From: Calothrix sp. FI2-JRJ7
Lineage (GTDB): Bacteria > Cyanobacteriota > Cyanobacteriia > Cyanobacteriales > Nostocaceae
Assembly: GCA_019359675.1 (NCBI GenBank)
Contig: JAHHGX010000026.1
Coordinates: forward strand, 1-54,312
Length of the DNA: 54,312 bases
Direction: 5' to 3'
The notes beneath the pieces were generated by a model. The model was given only the letters and a program-made list of their open reading frames with translations. It was not told the origin of the DNA and did not search any database. Of the stretch, positions 1-7,922 are shown piece after piece. The position numbers were made by a program, and so were the translations under genes. Numbering within the stretch: the first letter of the stretch is position 1; each line of letters begins with the position of its first letter.

Positions 1-2
1 CT

Positions 3-107
3 AAAACAACGAAAATGGTTGATACATTAATCGCGATTGCACTTAATTTGTTCAACCCCAAACATTTAAGAAACTGGTTTGCTAACTGCTGTTACTGTAC
101 CTCATAA
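3..107 (+). pseudogene. 3' end of an unidentified reading frame, possibly a transposase
   Basis: A reading frame is open from the window edge to a TAA at 105-107. Its last residues are rich in Phe, Trp and Cys (NPKHLRNWFANCCYC). It stops where the IS630 fragment begins, in another frame. The style recalls the ends of cyanobacterial insertion-sequence proteins, but I cannot name a family. It may be an intact gene that enters from the left or a fragment left when another element landed. Confidence 0.35.
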
Positions 108-526
108 ACCTGCAATCTGCTGTATATGGAGTAGTAGAGCCGTTAACAGGTGAGAACTTTACGCTTGAATTTTCACACTTAGATGCACTTTGTTTCGGAA
201 TATTTCTAGATAATTTATCTCGATTATACCCAGAAGATATACATGTAATACAAGTTGATAATGGGGCATTTCATTTTAGTAAATATCTGCAAGTACCATC
301 AAATATCATTCTTTTATTTCAACCTCCATATACACCAGAAGTGAATCCAATAGAGAGGTTTTGGAAGGAAATTAAAAAATCATTAAAATGGGAATGCTTC
401 CAAACATTAGATGAATTAAAAGAAGCTGTCTGGAAACAGCTAGATAAATTTACTACTTCTCAAATACAATCTATTGCTGGATGGAATTTTATTTTAGAGG
501 CTTTATTTGTATCAGGCTTTTCGTGA
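107..526 (+). mobile_element. IS630-family transposase, 3' fragment
   Basis: This is the C-terminal catalytic part of an IS630/Tc1-mariner type DDE transposase. One frame is open from about 104 to the TGA at 524-526. Visible signatures are YGVVEPLTGE, the second catalytic Asp in VDNGAFH, then PPYTPEVNPIERFWKEIK with the third acidic residue, and the family-typical ending GWNFILEALFVS. The N-terminal helix-turn-helix and the first catalytic Asp are missing, because the frame runs into the tail of another reading frame at about 105. It is therefore not an active element. At its right end it abuts the remaining half of a SulP permease gene on the same strand, so the element or its remnant replaced the permease's 5' half. 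Confidence 0.8.
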
Positions 527-527
527 A

Positions 528-1286
528 ATGGTATTAGTCGTTGTTTTGGGAGCAGCTCGTTTAACTCAACCAATTCCAATGGCTGTATTAGCGGGTATTG
601 CACTAAAAGTTGGTATTGACATTCTCGACTGGAGTTTTTTGAAGCGTTCGCACAAAGTCTCTCTCAAAGGTTCAATCATCATGTATGGTGTATTGCTCCT
701 GACAGTGTTTGTAGACTTAATTGTGGCAGTTGGTATTGGGGTGTTTATTGCGAACATCTTGACAATTGAGCGTCTTTCCGAAATGCAAGGTGAAGAAGTC
801 AAAACAATTACCGATGCAGATGATGCAATTGTTTTGAACGCAGAAGAGAAGCGCTTGTTCGATTTGGCAAATGGTCGCGTATTACTGTTCTACCTCAGCG
901 GTCCAATGATTTTTGGGGTATCGAAAGCAATTGCACGTGAACACTCCGCAATGGCAGACAGTGACGTTGTAATTATGGATTTAAGCGATGTACCAATGCT
1001 GGGTGTGACTGCTTCGTTGGCACTTGAAAATGCAATCAAAGATGCGGTTGATAAAGGTCGTCAGGTAATGATTGTTGGCGCCGCTGGTAAAGTTAAAAAG
1101 CGTTTAGAAAAGTTTGGAATTTTCCAAATTATTCCGCAACACAATTTATTTAGCGAACGCGCTGATGCTCTTAGACAAGCACTAGTAATTGTGAATCCAA
1201 GTTACGCTAATATCCCTACTAGCAGAGAATATCCACAAGGAGATGAATCCTCCTACGATTACCCTATTCAACCAAAAAACGCTTAA
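528..1286 (+). pseudogene. SulP-family anion permease, C-terminal half (STAS domain)
   Basis: The product matches the last part of SulP sulfate/bicarbonate permeases, which normally have about 550 residues and 12-14 membrane spans. Present are the final transmembrane region (QPIPMAVLAGIALKVG, DILDW, then a hydrophobic span ending FIANILTIERLS) and a complete C-terminal STAS domain (VIMDLSDVPMLGVTASLALE). The first ten or so membrane spans are gone, and the sequence begins directly after the IS630 transposase stop. The ATG at 528 is simply the first Met after the junction. Since the transport path is missing, I call it a 5'-truncated pseudogene, although the STAS part could still be translated. 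The STAS frame itself shows no stops or shifts, so the break may be recent. Confidence 0.8.
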
Positions 1287-1293
1287 CTAGTAC

Positions 1294-1347
1294 GGGCGGG
1301 TTAACAGATATCCTACAATTTTACTGGATACCTCACTAAACCCGCCC
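1294..1347. terminator. Hairpin repeat between SulP remnant and antiporter
   Basis: GGGCGGGTT at 1294-1302 pairs with AACCCGCCC at 1339-1347, with further pairing inside (ATATCC / GGATA). No T-tract follows, so it could be a terminator or a mobile intergenic repeat. A run of short A/C-rich near-heptamers (AACCCAAAATC-like) follows to 1385. Confidence 0.45.
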
Positions 1348-1385
1348 CCACGATAACCCCAAATCCCAAAACCCAAAATCAAAAG

Positions 1386-2780
1386 ATGATTTTAAATCCC
1401 AGTACCTGGTTATCTTCGTTTAGTTTCCCATCTCTACTACTGGGAACTGCCACCCCTTCTGAGTATAGTCCCATCGTCCTAACTGGTGTACTACTGAGCT
1501 TGATTGTGGTTTACATAGCTAGTAAACTCGGCGGAGAAATATCTAGAAAAATAAATTTACCACCTGTTTTAGGTGAATTAGTTGCAGGTGTTATTGTCGG
1601 CGCCTCAGTTTTACATTTACTTGTATTTCCTGAAGGTGGTGCAGATGCAGGAGACTCGGTGATTATGACTGTTTTACAGTTTATTGGGGACTTGACTCCC
1701 GATGCTGTAACCTCTATTTTTGAGGCGCAAAGCGAGGTTGTGTCAGTCTTAGCTGAAATCGGAGTAATTATCCTATTGTTTGAAATTGGCTTGGAGTCTG
1801 ATTTAAAAGAATTAACCAAAGTCGGTTATCAGGCAACGATTGTAGCTTGTGTTGGGGTCGCTGTTCCTTTTGCTGCTGGAACTATAGGATTAATTTATCT
1901 TTTCAACTTCCCAGCTATTCCGGCAATTTTTGCGGGTGCAGCATTAACAGCAACCAGTATTGGCATTACCTCCAAAGTTCTTTCTGAAATTGGGCAACTC
2001 AAATCTCGCGAAGGTCAAATTATTGTTGGCGCCGCTGTTATCGATGATATTTTAGGCATTATTGTTCTAGCAGTTGTTGCCAGTCTTGCTAAAACAGGTG
2101 AGGTTGATATTGCCAACGTTATATATTTGATTGTTAGCGCAACTTCGTTTCTCATTGGCTCGATTCTACTTGGTAAATTCTTTAATAAATCATTTGTTGC
2201 AGCTGCTGATAGACTGCAAACGCGCGGAAACATTATTATCCCCGCTCTTGTATTTGCCTTCTTCATGGCATTTATTGGCAATGCTATTCATTTAGAAGCT
2301 ATTTTAGGCGCCTTTGCAGCAGGTTTAGTGCTTGACGAAACCGACAAACGTAAAGAACTTGACGAACAAGTTAAACCAATAGCAGATATTTTAGTACCAA
2401 TTTTCTTTATCACTGTTGGCGCCAAAGTTGACCTCAGTGTTCTCAATCCAAGCATCCCAGCAAATCGTGAAGGATTAATTATTGCAACGTTTTTGATTAT
2501 AGTCGCGATAATTGGTAAAGTCGTCACTGGGTGGGCAGTTTTCGGTCAACCTGGAATCAACCGTGTAGCAATTGGTGTTGGCATGATTCCACGGGGTGAA
2601 GTTGGCTTAGTATTTGCAGGCATTGGTGCTGCTAGTGGAGTGTTGAATAAACCTTTACAAGCAGCAATTATCGTAATGGTGATTTTAACAACCTTTATCG
2701 CTCCGCCTTTGCTAAGGCTAGCATTTAAAGAATCAGCTGACCCACAGAAACAATTAAACCAGCTTGATGTAACTGGGTAA
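1386..2780 (+). CDS. nhaS3: Cation:proton antiporter, CPA2 family (NhaS3-like)
   Basis: A 464-residue polytopic membrane protein that exchanges Na+ or K+ for H+. It has about 12-13 hydrophobic spans of the Na_H_Exchanger fold. The family signature ALTATSIGITSKVL lies near residues 187-199, and the ion-binding Asp pair AAVIDDILG is at 216-224 (Asp 220-221). Length and sequence style match cyanobacterial NhaS3, which in Synechocystis is essential and sits in the thylakoid membrane. It lacks the RCK/TrkA-N domain of Kef-type potassium channels, which supports the NhaS3 assignment. The gene stands alone, with a hairpin repeat before it and a clear terminator after it. The ATG at 1386 has no strong Shine-Dalgarno sequence, which is common in cyanobacteria. 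The symbol is by homology only, and the ion preference is inferred. Confidence 0.85.
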   Translation: MILNPSTWLSSFSFPSLLLGTATPSEYSPIVLTGVLLSLIVVYIASKLGGEISRKINLPPVLGELVAGVIVGASVLHLLVFPEGGADAGDSVIMTVLQFIGDLTPDAVTSIFEAQSEVVSVLAEIGVIILLFEIGLESDLKELTKVGYQATIVACVGVAVPFAAGTIGLIYLFNFPAIPAIFAGAALTATSIGITSKVLSEIGQLKSREGQIIVGAAVIDDILGIIVLAVVASLAKTGEVDIANVIYLIVSATSFLIGSILLGKFFNKSFVAAADRLQTRGNIIIPALVFAFFMAFIGNAIHLEAILGAFAAGLVLDETDKRKELDEQVKPIADILVPIFFITVGAKVDLSVLNPSIPANREGLIIATFLIIVAIIGKVVTGWAVFGQPGINRVAIGVGMIPRGEVGLVFAGIGAASGVLNKPLQAAIIVMVILTTFIAPPLLRLAFKESADPQKQLNQLDVTG

Positions 2781-2808
2781 TATTCTTTACATTTACAATA
2801 CTTGCAAG

Positions 2809-2845
2809 GAGGCAAAAGTTATACTTTAACTTTTGCCTCTTTAAT
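2809..2845 (+). terminator. Rho-independent terminator after the antiporter gene
   Basis: GAGGCAAAAGTT (2809-2820) pairs with AACTTTTGCCTC (2828-2839) across a short loop, followed by TTTAATT. It lies 29 bases after the antiporter stop. Confidence 0.7.
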
Positions 2846-2905
2846 TGGGTGGGTTTGCCGGAGTGTCACAAATCTCCAACTGGAGGAAGATGATATTTTT
2901 GGTTA

Positions 2906-3775
2906 ATGTTATTAAATTATAGTTATACATATGCTTTAGCTGGCTTAATAACTTTGGTTGTAGGTGCTTGGGGATTTTTTATAATTCGTGACCAGCACAG
3001 ATGGAATGCAGCAGTAGAAAATTTATCAGCACAACCAGGAATTGCCATTACAAAAGCCGAACACGATAACGGCAGGTATATTATTAATGGAATGCGTGAC
3101 CCTTTAGCAGTTGACCCCAATGAAATTTTACGGAAGTATCATATTAACGCTAAATTTGTAAATAGTAAATGGATACCATTTGTATCTTTGGAATCAGAAT
3201 TTGTTGTTAAGCGCGCACAACAATTACTCAAACCTCCAAAAAGCGTATCATTAAGTTTTGAAGACGGAACTGGGACTTTAACTGCAACAGGTTCGGCGCC
3301 GATAAAATGGATATTAGAGACGCAGAGAACATGGCGTTTTATTCCAGGAGTAATTCAATACCAAGAAAATAATCTTGTTGATTCTAGCCTTGAAAAGCTT
3401 AATACTTATCGAAAACAATTGGAACAAAGAATATTGCTATTTAAAAACGGTTCAACAGATTTACTTTCATCAGAAACAAGTGAATTGCAAAAAATAGCAT
3501 CAGAAGTCAAGAGGTTATTAGAAGTTGCAGATTCTTTTGGTAAAGATGTGAAAATTCAAATTATCGGACATACTAGCATAACTGGAGGTGAAGAACGAAA
3601 TAAACAACTGAGTCAACAGCGCGCGTCGAAAGTAGAAGATTTTTTAGTATCCGAAGGAATAAATAAAGCGAACTTAAAAATTATTAGTGTCGGTTCAAAT
3701 CAATCGACAAATAAACAAGATATGACACGTGCGCGCAGAATAAGCTTAAAAATATTCATAGAGAATTTGGAATAA
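2906..3775 (+). CDS. OmpA-family C-terminal domain protein with N-terminal membrane anchor
   Basis: A 289-residue protein. Residues 10-27 form one hydrophobic span that should anchor it in the inner membrane. Residues 30-150 resemble two BON-like alpha/beta repeats (IAITKAEHDNGRYIINGMRD; SVSLSFEDGTGTLTATGSA). Residues 215-287 are an OmpA-like peptidoglycan-binding domain (IIGHTSITGGEERNKQLSQQ, then ARRISLKIF). No beta-barrel is present. The ATG at 2906 is the first start in its frame (a TGA lies at 2891). A GGAGGA motif at 2882-2887 is 18 bases upstream and fits better a tiny out-of-frame ORF that starts at 2890. The gene lies 35 bases before a Ras-like GTPase and seems to open a four-gene operon. 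Inference: it links that signalling module to the cell wall or senses envelope state. Confidence 0.75.
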   Translation: MLLNYSYTYALAGLITLVVGAWGFFIIRDQHRWNAAVENLSAQPGIAITKAEHDNGRYIINGMRDPLAVDPNEILRKYHINAKFVNSKWIPFVSLESEFVVKRAQQLLKPPKSVSLSFEDGTGTLTATGSAPIKWILETQRTWRFIPGVIQYQENNLVDSSLEKLNTYRKQLEQRILLFKNGSTDLLSSETSELQKIASEVKRLLEVADSFGKDVKIQIIGHTSITGGEERNKQLSQQRASKVEDFLVSEGINKANLKIISVGSNQSTNKQDMTRARRISLKIFIENLE

Positions 3776-3810
3776 GAATTAACTGTAGTGTCAGGGTTTA
3801 TTACTTTTAT

Positions 3811-4308
3811 ATGCTTCAAAAAAAAGTTTGTATGGTCGGTTCATTTGCGACAGGAAAGACGAGTTTAATTGCACAATTTGTCCACAGCATTTTTTCAGAA
3901 AAATATCAAACTACCGTTGGCGTAAAAATTGATAAAAAAACAGTTAATTATAATGATAAAGAGTTAAATTTAATTTTATGGGATTTATATGGTGAAGATG
4001 AATTTCAGAAAGTACGTATGTCTTACTTACGTGGCTCATCAGCTTACTTGTTAGTAGTTGATGGGACTCAACGTAGTACCTTAGAAAAAGCTTTTAATCT
4101 ACAAGTTAAAGTCGAAGAAACCATTGGGAAAGTTCCATTTATACTCGTTATGAATAAATCCGATTTAAGCGATGAATGGGAAATTGATATAGATGAAATT
4201 AACGACTTGATGCAAAGAGGATGGAATATAGTAAAAACTAGCGCTAAAACTGGTCGAGGAGTAGAAGAAGTTTTTCAAACTATCACTAAGAAAATGCTGG
4301 AGGGATAA
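3811..4308 (+). CDS. Small Ras/Rab-like GTPase
   Basis: A 165-residue GTPase of the Ras superfamily with all nucleotide-binding motifs: P-loop GSFATGKTS (10-18), switch I Thr in TTVGVKID (34-41), DxxG in WDLYGED (57-63), NKSD (115-118) and SAK (144-146). The catalytic Gln found after DxxG in Ras/Rab (DTAGQE) is replaced here by Glu 62 (DLYGED), so intrinsic hydrolysis may differ. There is no C-terminal Cys for lipid attachment. The stop codon directly abuts the ATG of the next gene, so the two are translationally coupled. Known: bacterial Ras-like GTPases such as MglA set cell polarity. Its role here is not known. The neighbours (OmpA-like protein, PAS-like protein, histidine kinase) suggest a membrane-signalling module. 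Confidence 0.85.
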   Translation: MLQKKVCMVGSFATGKTSLIAQFVHSIFSEKYQTTVGVKIDKKTVNYNDKELNLILWDLYGEDEFQKVRMSYLRGSSAYLLVVDGTQRSTLEKAFNLQVKVEETIGKVPFILVMNKSDLSDEWEIDIDEINDLMQRGWNIVKTSAKTGRGVEEVFQTITKKMLEG

Positions 4309-4710
4309 ATGTTAGAACTTCCTACTCCCGTAATCGCTTACTTGATTGCTCTTTTACTCGAAAATCGTTCACTTGCTTACCTTTTAGTTCAAAAAGATGG
4401 TGCATTGTCAGCGTGGGGAGGTAAATTAGCAGCTTACGGGGTCGGTAACTTACAAAAAGGAAAAAATATTGGACAGCAAATTTTATTCTTAGAAGGTCTT
4501 TTACCGTTGGATGATGTGAGCTTATTCCTCCCTCGTTTAAAAACTGAAGAAGGTATTTGTGCTGATGTTCATATATTTCCAACCGAAGAAGGTGACTGGG
4601 TATTACTTTTAGATGCGACAGTCGATGAAATGCAACTATCGCTGATTCAGCAACATGCGAATGAATTATCACTATCGCAAGAAAAAATCAGTCGAGTCCT
4701 CAATGAATAA
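4309..4710 (+). CDS. PAS-like small protein of the GTPase/kinase operon
   Basis: A 133-residue soluble protein that starts at the base after the GTPase stop. It has no membrane segment. The middle part (FLEGLLPLDDVSLFLPRL, then EEGICADVHIFPTEEGDWVL) follows the pattern of PAS-like domains found in front of cyanobacterial cyclases and kinases, where an Asp-rich strand leads into a WVLLLDAT strand. I recognise the pattern but no named family with confidence. It is not an MglB/roadblock protein as far as I can see. Because the start is fused to the GTPase stop, the two proteins are probably made in equal amounts and may bind each other. It could serve as GTPase effector, GTPase-activating partner or adaptor to the kinase encoded 26 bases downstream. 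Confidence 0.6.
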   Translation: MLELPTPVIAYLIALLLENRSLAYLLVQKDGALSAWGGKLAAYGVGNLQKGKNIGQQILFLEGLLPLDDVSLFLPRLKTEEGICADVHIFPTEEGDWVLLLDATVDEMQLSLIQQHANELSLSQEKISRVLNE

Positions 4711-4736
4711 TTTATAAAAAGCACCATGTTATTACC

Positions 4737-5861
4737 ATGAGTAACTCCCTTACCGCAGATTTGTTTGCTGTGCTAGACATTTTGGTTTTAGAGCGAATAG
4801 AACCCGGTTCATTTAGAATAATAGGAACTGTTCCCAATTGGATAAGTTTATTTTGTCGTAGTCATCTTGAATCGGGAATGGTATTATTAATACCTGAACA
4901 AGAATTTCCATTTTTAGAAAACTTTTTAATTGATGCCGAAGAATTTTGGCGTGAAGCAAATGCTACTAAGCTCGATTCGGGTGTATGGGCAGAGTACGAC
5001 AGAAGAGGTAGAGAAGAATATTTTGAAGCTTCAGCAATTTGTCTTGGAGATAAAAAAGTTTTGTTGGTAGAATTACAACATGGAGATTATCAAGAAAAAC
5101 TATTAATCATCCAAAAAGCGCGTGAAAATCAATTGATTTACGAACAATTAGTCAAAGAGAATCAAAAAAAAGAAATTTTAATTCATTGTATTATTCATGA
5201 TCTTGCTGGACAATTAAGCGGTATCAATTGTTGTTTAGCTCTGTTAGAATTTGAAAATTTAACAACTAAAGGAAAAGAACGTTTAGAAATAGGTCGTAGG
5301 CAATCAATTAAACAAGAAATGTTAATTAGAGAGGTTTTAGATGCATTTTCCGCTGATGTACAATCGCTTGAGTCTTTTAATGTTGATATCGAAAACGCCC
5401 CTAATATTTTAAGTGTTGCTCAAGAAGTTATACAATTTTTAACTCCTACTTATGCTTTAAACAGAATTAGGCTAGTGTTAAATATTCAGGGAGGTGCCGA
5501 TGTTAATATGACAGTTGATTGGAGAGTGGTGGGTGATAAATCACGTTTAGAAAGGGTAATATCAAATTTAGTAGAAAATGCATTCCGCCATAGTCCAAGA
5601 GAATCAACGGTAGTAATTAACTTAAGGCAAGATGGTGATTTTATTTTCGCCGCTGTAGATGATGAGGGAAGTGGTGTGCGTCCGAATGCAGTAGCAAACT
5701 TATTTCAAAAATTCTCTCAAGGAAGTAAACCAGGAAGAATAGGGTTAGGACTTTACTTCTGTAGAATTACCATTGAACGTTGGAGTGGTGAGATAGCTTA
5801 CTCTCCACGTCCTGAAGGTGGTTCGCGGTTTTGGTTTCGTCTACCCAAACCGAGACGCTAA
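4737..5861 (+). CDS. Soluble sensor histidine kinase, last gene of the GTPase operon
   Basis: A 374-residue histidine kinase without membrane spans. Residues 1-135 form an N-terminal region unlike any sensor domain I can name. A dimerisation/phosphoacceptor helix holds His 154 in IIHDLAGQLSG; this H-D pattern differs from the usual H-E. The HATPase part carries the N-box NLVENAFRHSP, the G1 box DDEGSG and the F/G2 boxes FQKFSQG and GRIGLGLYFC. No receiver domain is attached and no response regulator gene is adjacent, so the partner is elsewhere. It ends the operon that starts at 2906; the gap from the previous gene is 26 bases. A palindromic repeat follows directly. Inference: the GTPase state or the PAS-like protein feeds into this kinase. 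Confidence 0.85.
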   Translation: MSNSLTADLFAVLDILVLERIEPGSFRIIGTVPNWISLFCRSHLESGMVLLIPEQEFPFLENFLIDAEEFWREANATKLDSGVWAEYDRRGREEYFEASAICLGDKKVLLVELQHGDYQEKLLIIQKARENQLIYEQLVKENQKKEILIHCIIHDLAGQLSGINCCLALLEFENLTTKGKERLEIGRRQSIKQEMLIREVLDAFSADVQSLESFNVDIENAPNILSVAQEVIQFLTPTYALNRIRLVLNIQGGADVNMTVDWRVVGDKSRLERVISNLVENAFRHSPRESTVVINLRQDGDFIFAAVDDEGSGVRPNAVANLFQKFSQGSKPGRIGLGLYFCRITIERWSGEIAYSPRPEGGSRFWFRLPKPRR

Positions 5862-5868
5862 CTTACTT

Positions 5869-5934
5869 AGAAACCAGGTTTCTACGCAAAATTGTTATTG
5901 TTATTACAATATCTCAGCAAGAAACCTGGTTTCT
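5869..5934. repeat. GAAACC/GGTTTC palindromic repeat, copy 1
   Basis: Two near-palindromes, AGAAACCAGGTTTCT (5869-5883) and AGAAACCTGGTTTCT (5920-5934), frame a spacer containing GCAAAATTGTTATTG and TTATTACA. The whole can fold as one long hairpin. Related copies lie at 10299, 19518, 44781, 47117 and 51341. Confidence 0.85.
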
Positions 5935-5942
5935 CGCATATT

Positions 5943-6851
5943 ATGTCAAGTCTCATTGAACTATACGCAAAGTTACTCGGTTTAGCCTTCATTGGTTTTA
6001 TCCTAGGACGCACGCTTCCTGCAACGGTTCCTGTACGTTTGGGTAAACTACTGTTTTGGGTAGGAGTACCCACAAGCATTGTAGCTTTTTTGCGTAAAAC
6101 CGATTTATCAGGACAAATCTGGATTGCACCTGCAATTGCATTTACCGCAATTTTTTTCGGCGCCTTACTTTGTTGGTTAGCTATTCGTATCAAAAAGCCT
6201 TCACTGCAAAAACCGACTCAAGGGAGTTTGCTATTAGCTTCAATGGTTGGTAATACTGGATACCTTGGCTACCCGGTTATATTATCGCTAGTTGGTACAC
6301 AATACTTTGCCTGGGCACTTTTTTATGATTTGCTTGGTACTACTATAGGCGCCTATGGTTTAGGTGTAGCACTAGCAGCACAATATGGGGGAAATGTAAA
6401 TAATTACTTGAATGTCATAAAAGCAATCATCATCAACCCTGCTTTATGGAGTTTTGGAGCAGGTTTGCTTATACGCCAAATTACATTACCAACACTAGTA
6501 GTATCATGCTTAGATGTTGTCGCGTGGAGTTCAATAGCCGCTTCTTTGATATTAATAGGGATGCGACTAAGCAAACTCAGCTCCTGGGGTAGCTTGAAAT
6601 TGGCAAGTATCAGCCTGACAATAAAAATGATTATAGTTCCTCTGATATTGGGTATAAGCTTGTCTAGTTTTGGATTAACAGGAAAAACAGCTCAAGTCTT
6701 AGTATTACAAATGGCAATGCCTCCAGCCTTTGCGACTTTAGTACTCGCCGAAACTTTTAATTTAGATAGAGAGCTTGCAGTGACTACCTTAGCGGTTGGC
6801 TCCATGATATTACTGATAACCCTACCTTTATGGTTGTGGTTTTTTCGATAG
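5943..6851 (+). CDS. AEC-family (auxin efflux carrier-type) transporter
   Basis: A 302-residue inner-membrane protein with about ten hydrophobic spans in the two halves typical of the AEC/BASS fold (ELYAKLLGLAFIGFILGR at the start; VLVLQMAMPPAFATLVLAET in the second half). Such carriers export or import organic acids; the substrate cannot be told from sequence. I chose ATG 5943 because the frame's earlier start at 5892 lies inside the palindromic repeat, whose translation (KKPGFSH) is a repeat by-product. The gene stands alone between the kinase operon and the AdoMet decarboxylase gene, on the same strand as both. Confidence 0.8.
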   Translation: MSSLIELYAKLLGLAFIGFILGRTLPATVPVRLGKLLFWVGVPTSIVAFLRKTDLSGQIWIAPAIAFTAIFFGALLCWLAIRIKKPSLQKPTQGSLLLASMVGNTGYLGYPVILSLVGTQYFAWALFYDLLGTTIGAYGLGVALAAQYGGNVNNYLNVIKAIIINPALWSFGAGLLIRQITLPTLVVSCLDVVAWSSIAASLILIGMRLSKLSSWGSLKLASISLTIKMIIVPLILGISLSSFGLTGKTAQVLVLQMAMPPAFATLVLAETFNLDRELAVTTLAVGSMILLITLPLWLWFFR

Positions 6852-6983
6852 CGAAAGTGATAATTAGCTGCTATGATTGTTAACTTGTGACAGTGTTAGA
6901 GCGTGCAGTCCTTAACTGCAAAGCTATAGGCGCCATCACAACAACTGACCTTGTAGTAATTTTATGTTTGTAGGAACATCGAA

Positions 6984-7547
6984 ATGGAAGATTCGCGTTA
7001 TGAAATTGGCGGCTGTACCGTGAACGAAGTCAAAGTTGACGGTCTTGATACCAACTTCACCAACGAGTTAGGTAATAGTAGTACACTCTCAACTGCCGAA
7101 GCAATAAGCAGTTTAGAATCTCAGGCAGCACTCGCCGATTTTACAAATTTCACTCCGCAGGACCCAGAGGTGCCCGTTGGAGTACACTGCATTTTAGAAC
7201 TATATGGCTGCCCACCAAACTTACTCAACGATATTGAGTTCATCAGAAATACTTTAGAGGAAGCCGCTACAACTGCACGCTCAACCTTACTCGATAAAAT
7301 AGCACACCAGTTTCATCCTCAAGGAGTAACTGCGCTAGCGCTATTAGCCGAGTCTCATATTTCGATTCATACTTGGCCCGAGAATGGATATTTGGCGGCA
7401 GATGTATTTACATGTGGTGAACATGCAAAACCAGTTGAAGCTTGCGAGTATATTGCACAAGCATTTAAATCTGGTAAGCACATATTAATGAAACTTCCAC
7501 GCGGAAGATTTTCACCAACTGTTCAACCACACGTCGAAGTCGTCTAG
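6984..7547 (+). CDS. speD: S-adenosylmethionine decarboxylase proenzyme
   Basis: This enzyme makes decarboxylated AdoMet, the aminopropyl donor for spermidine synthesis. The proenzyme cleaves itself in LLAESHISIHTWPEN: cleavage between Glu 123 and Ser 124 would give the pyruvoyl group, with His 129 and Cys 144 (FTCGE) as the other catalytic residues. The catalytic part begins near residue 65 (PVGVHCILELYGC). Typical bacterial class 1B enzymes (SpeH/SpeD short form) have about 120-135 residues; this one is 187, owing to a 60-residue N-terminal extension rich in Ser, Thr, Asn and Glu. An internal start could give the standard size, but no good internal Met lies at the domain boundary, so I keep ATG 6984. 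It is preceded by TAGGAAC. Confidence 0.9.
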   Translation: MEDSRYEIGGCTVNEVKVDGLDTNFTNELGNSSTLSTAEAISSLESQAALADFTNFTPQDPEVPVGVHCILELYGCPPNLLNDIEFIRNTLEEAATTARSTLLDKIAHQFHPQGVTALALLAESHISIHTWPENGYLAADVFTCGEHAKPVEACEYIAQAFKSGKHILMKLPRGRFSPTVQPHVEVV

Positions 7548-7603
7548 CACTTCCTCGTACAATTGAATAAATGGCATTGCTGAATAGACACATGAATAAA
7601 AAT

Positions 7604-7631
7604 GTAGAGACGTAATATATTGCGTCTCTAC
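7604..7631. repeat. GTAGAGA...TCTCTAC palindrome, copy 1
   Basis: GTAGAGACG and CGTCTCTAC frame a TAATATATT core, giving a 28-base near-perfect palindrome. Perfect relatives lie at 12218 (inside a gene) and 31039. Just upstream, at 7572-7585, ATGGCATTGCTGAA resembles a repeat at 54186. Confidence 0.75.
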
Positions 7632-7652
7632 AAATATCAACGTCAAAAAAAT

Positions 7653-7910
7653 ATGTCTCAGCCATCTTCACCTTCTCCAGCATTATTTTTAACCACAGTA
7701 AACGCCTATCAACGTACCGCAGCAATCAAAGCCGCAATAGAATTAGAAATATTTACAGCCATCGGTGCAGGTATAGAAACGGCGCCTACACTCGCACAAA
7801 AATGCCAAGCCAGCGAACGAGGTATACGAATTTTGTGCGACTACCTCACAATAATTGGGCGGGCAAGGATGCCCACCCCACAAGAAAATGTTGAAAGTAA
7901 AAAATATTAA
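7653..7910 (+). pseudogene. Class I SAM-dependent methyltransferase, N-terminal fragment
   Basis: The first 68 or so residues match the N-terminal dimerisation/winged-helix region of cyanobacterial methyltransferases ([19 protein letters not shown], then [16 protein letters not shown]). The homology ends exactly where a short repeat (GGGCGGGCAAGGATGCCCACC, from 7857) begins; after that the frame encodes unrelated residues up to the TAA. The whole Rossmann-fold catalytic domain is missing. The start ATG at 7653 follows the repeat-derived palindrome at 7604. What follows belongs to a different dead locus, so the 3' part was deleted rather than split. Confidence 0.75.
7857..7878. repeat. GGGCAAGGATGCCC short repeat, copy 1
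   Basis: A small dyad repeat (GGGC...GCCC) that marks the breakpoint of the methyltransferase fragment. Similar sequence occurs at 9611-9634 and 33175-33192, with a variant at 36151. Confidence 0.6.
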
Positions 7911-7922
7911 GGTATGGACTAT

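Noticed and set aside
4309-4710. MglB/roadblock protein as partner of the Ras-like GTPase
   Set aside because: The 133-residue protein lacks the roadblock alternation and fits a PAS-like pattern better.
5892-5942. Earlier start of the AEC transporter
   Set aside because: The extra residues come from translation of the palindromic repeat; the family N-terminus begins at ATG 5943.
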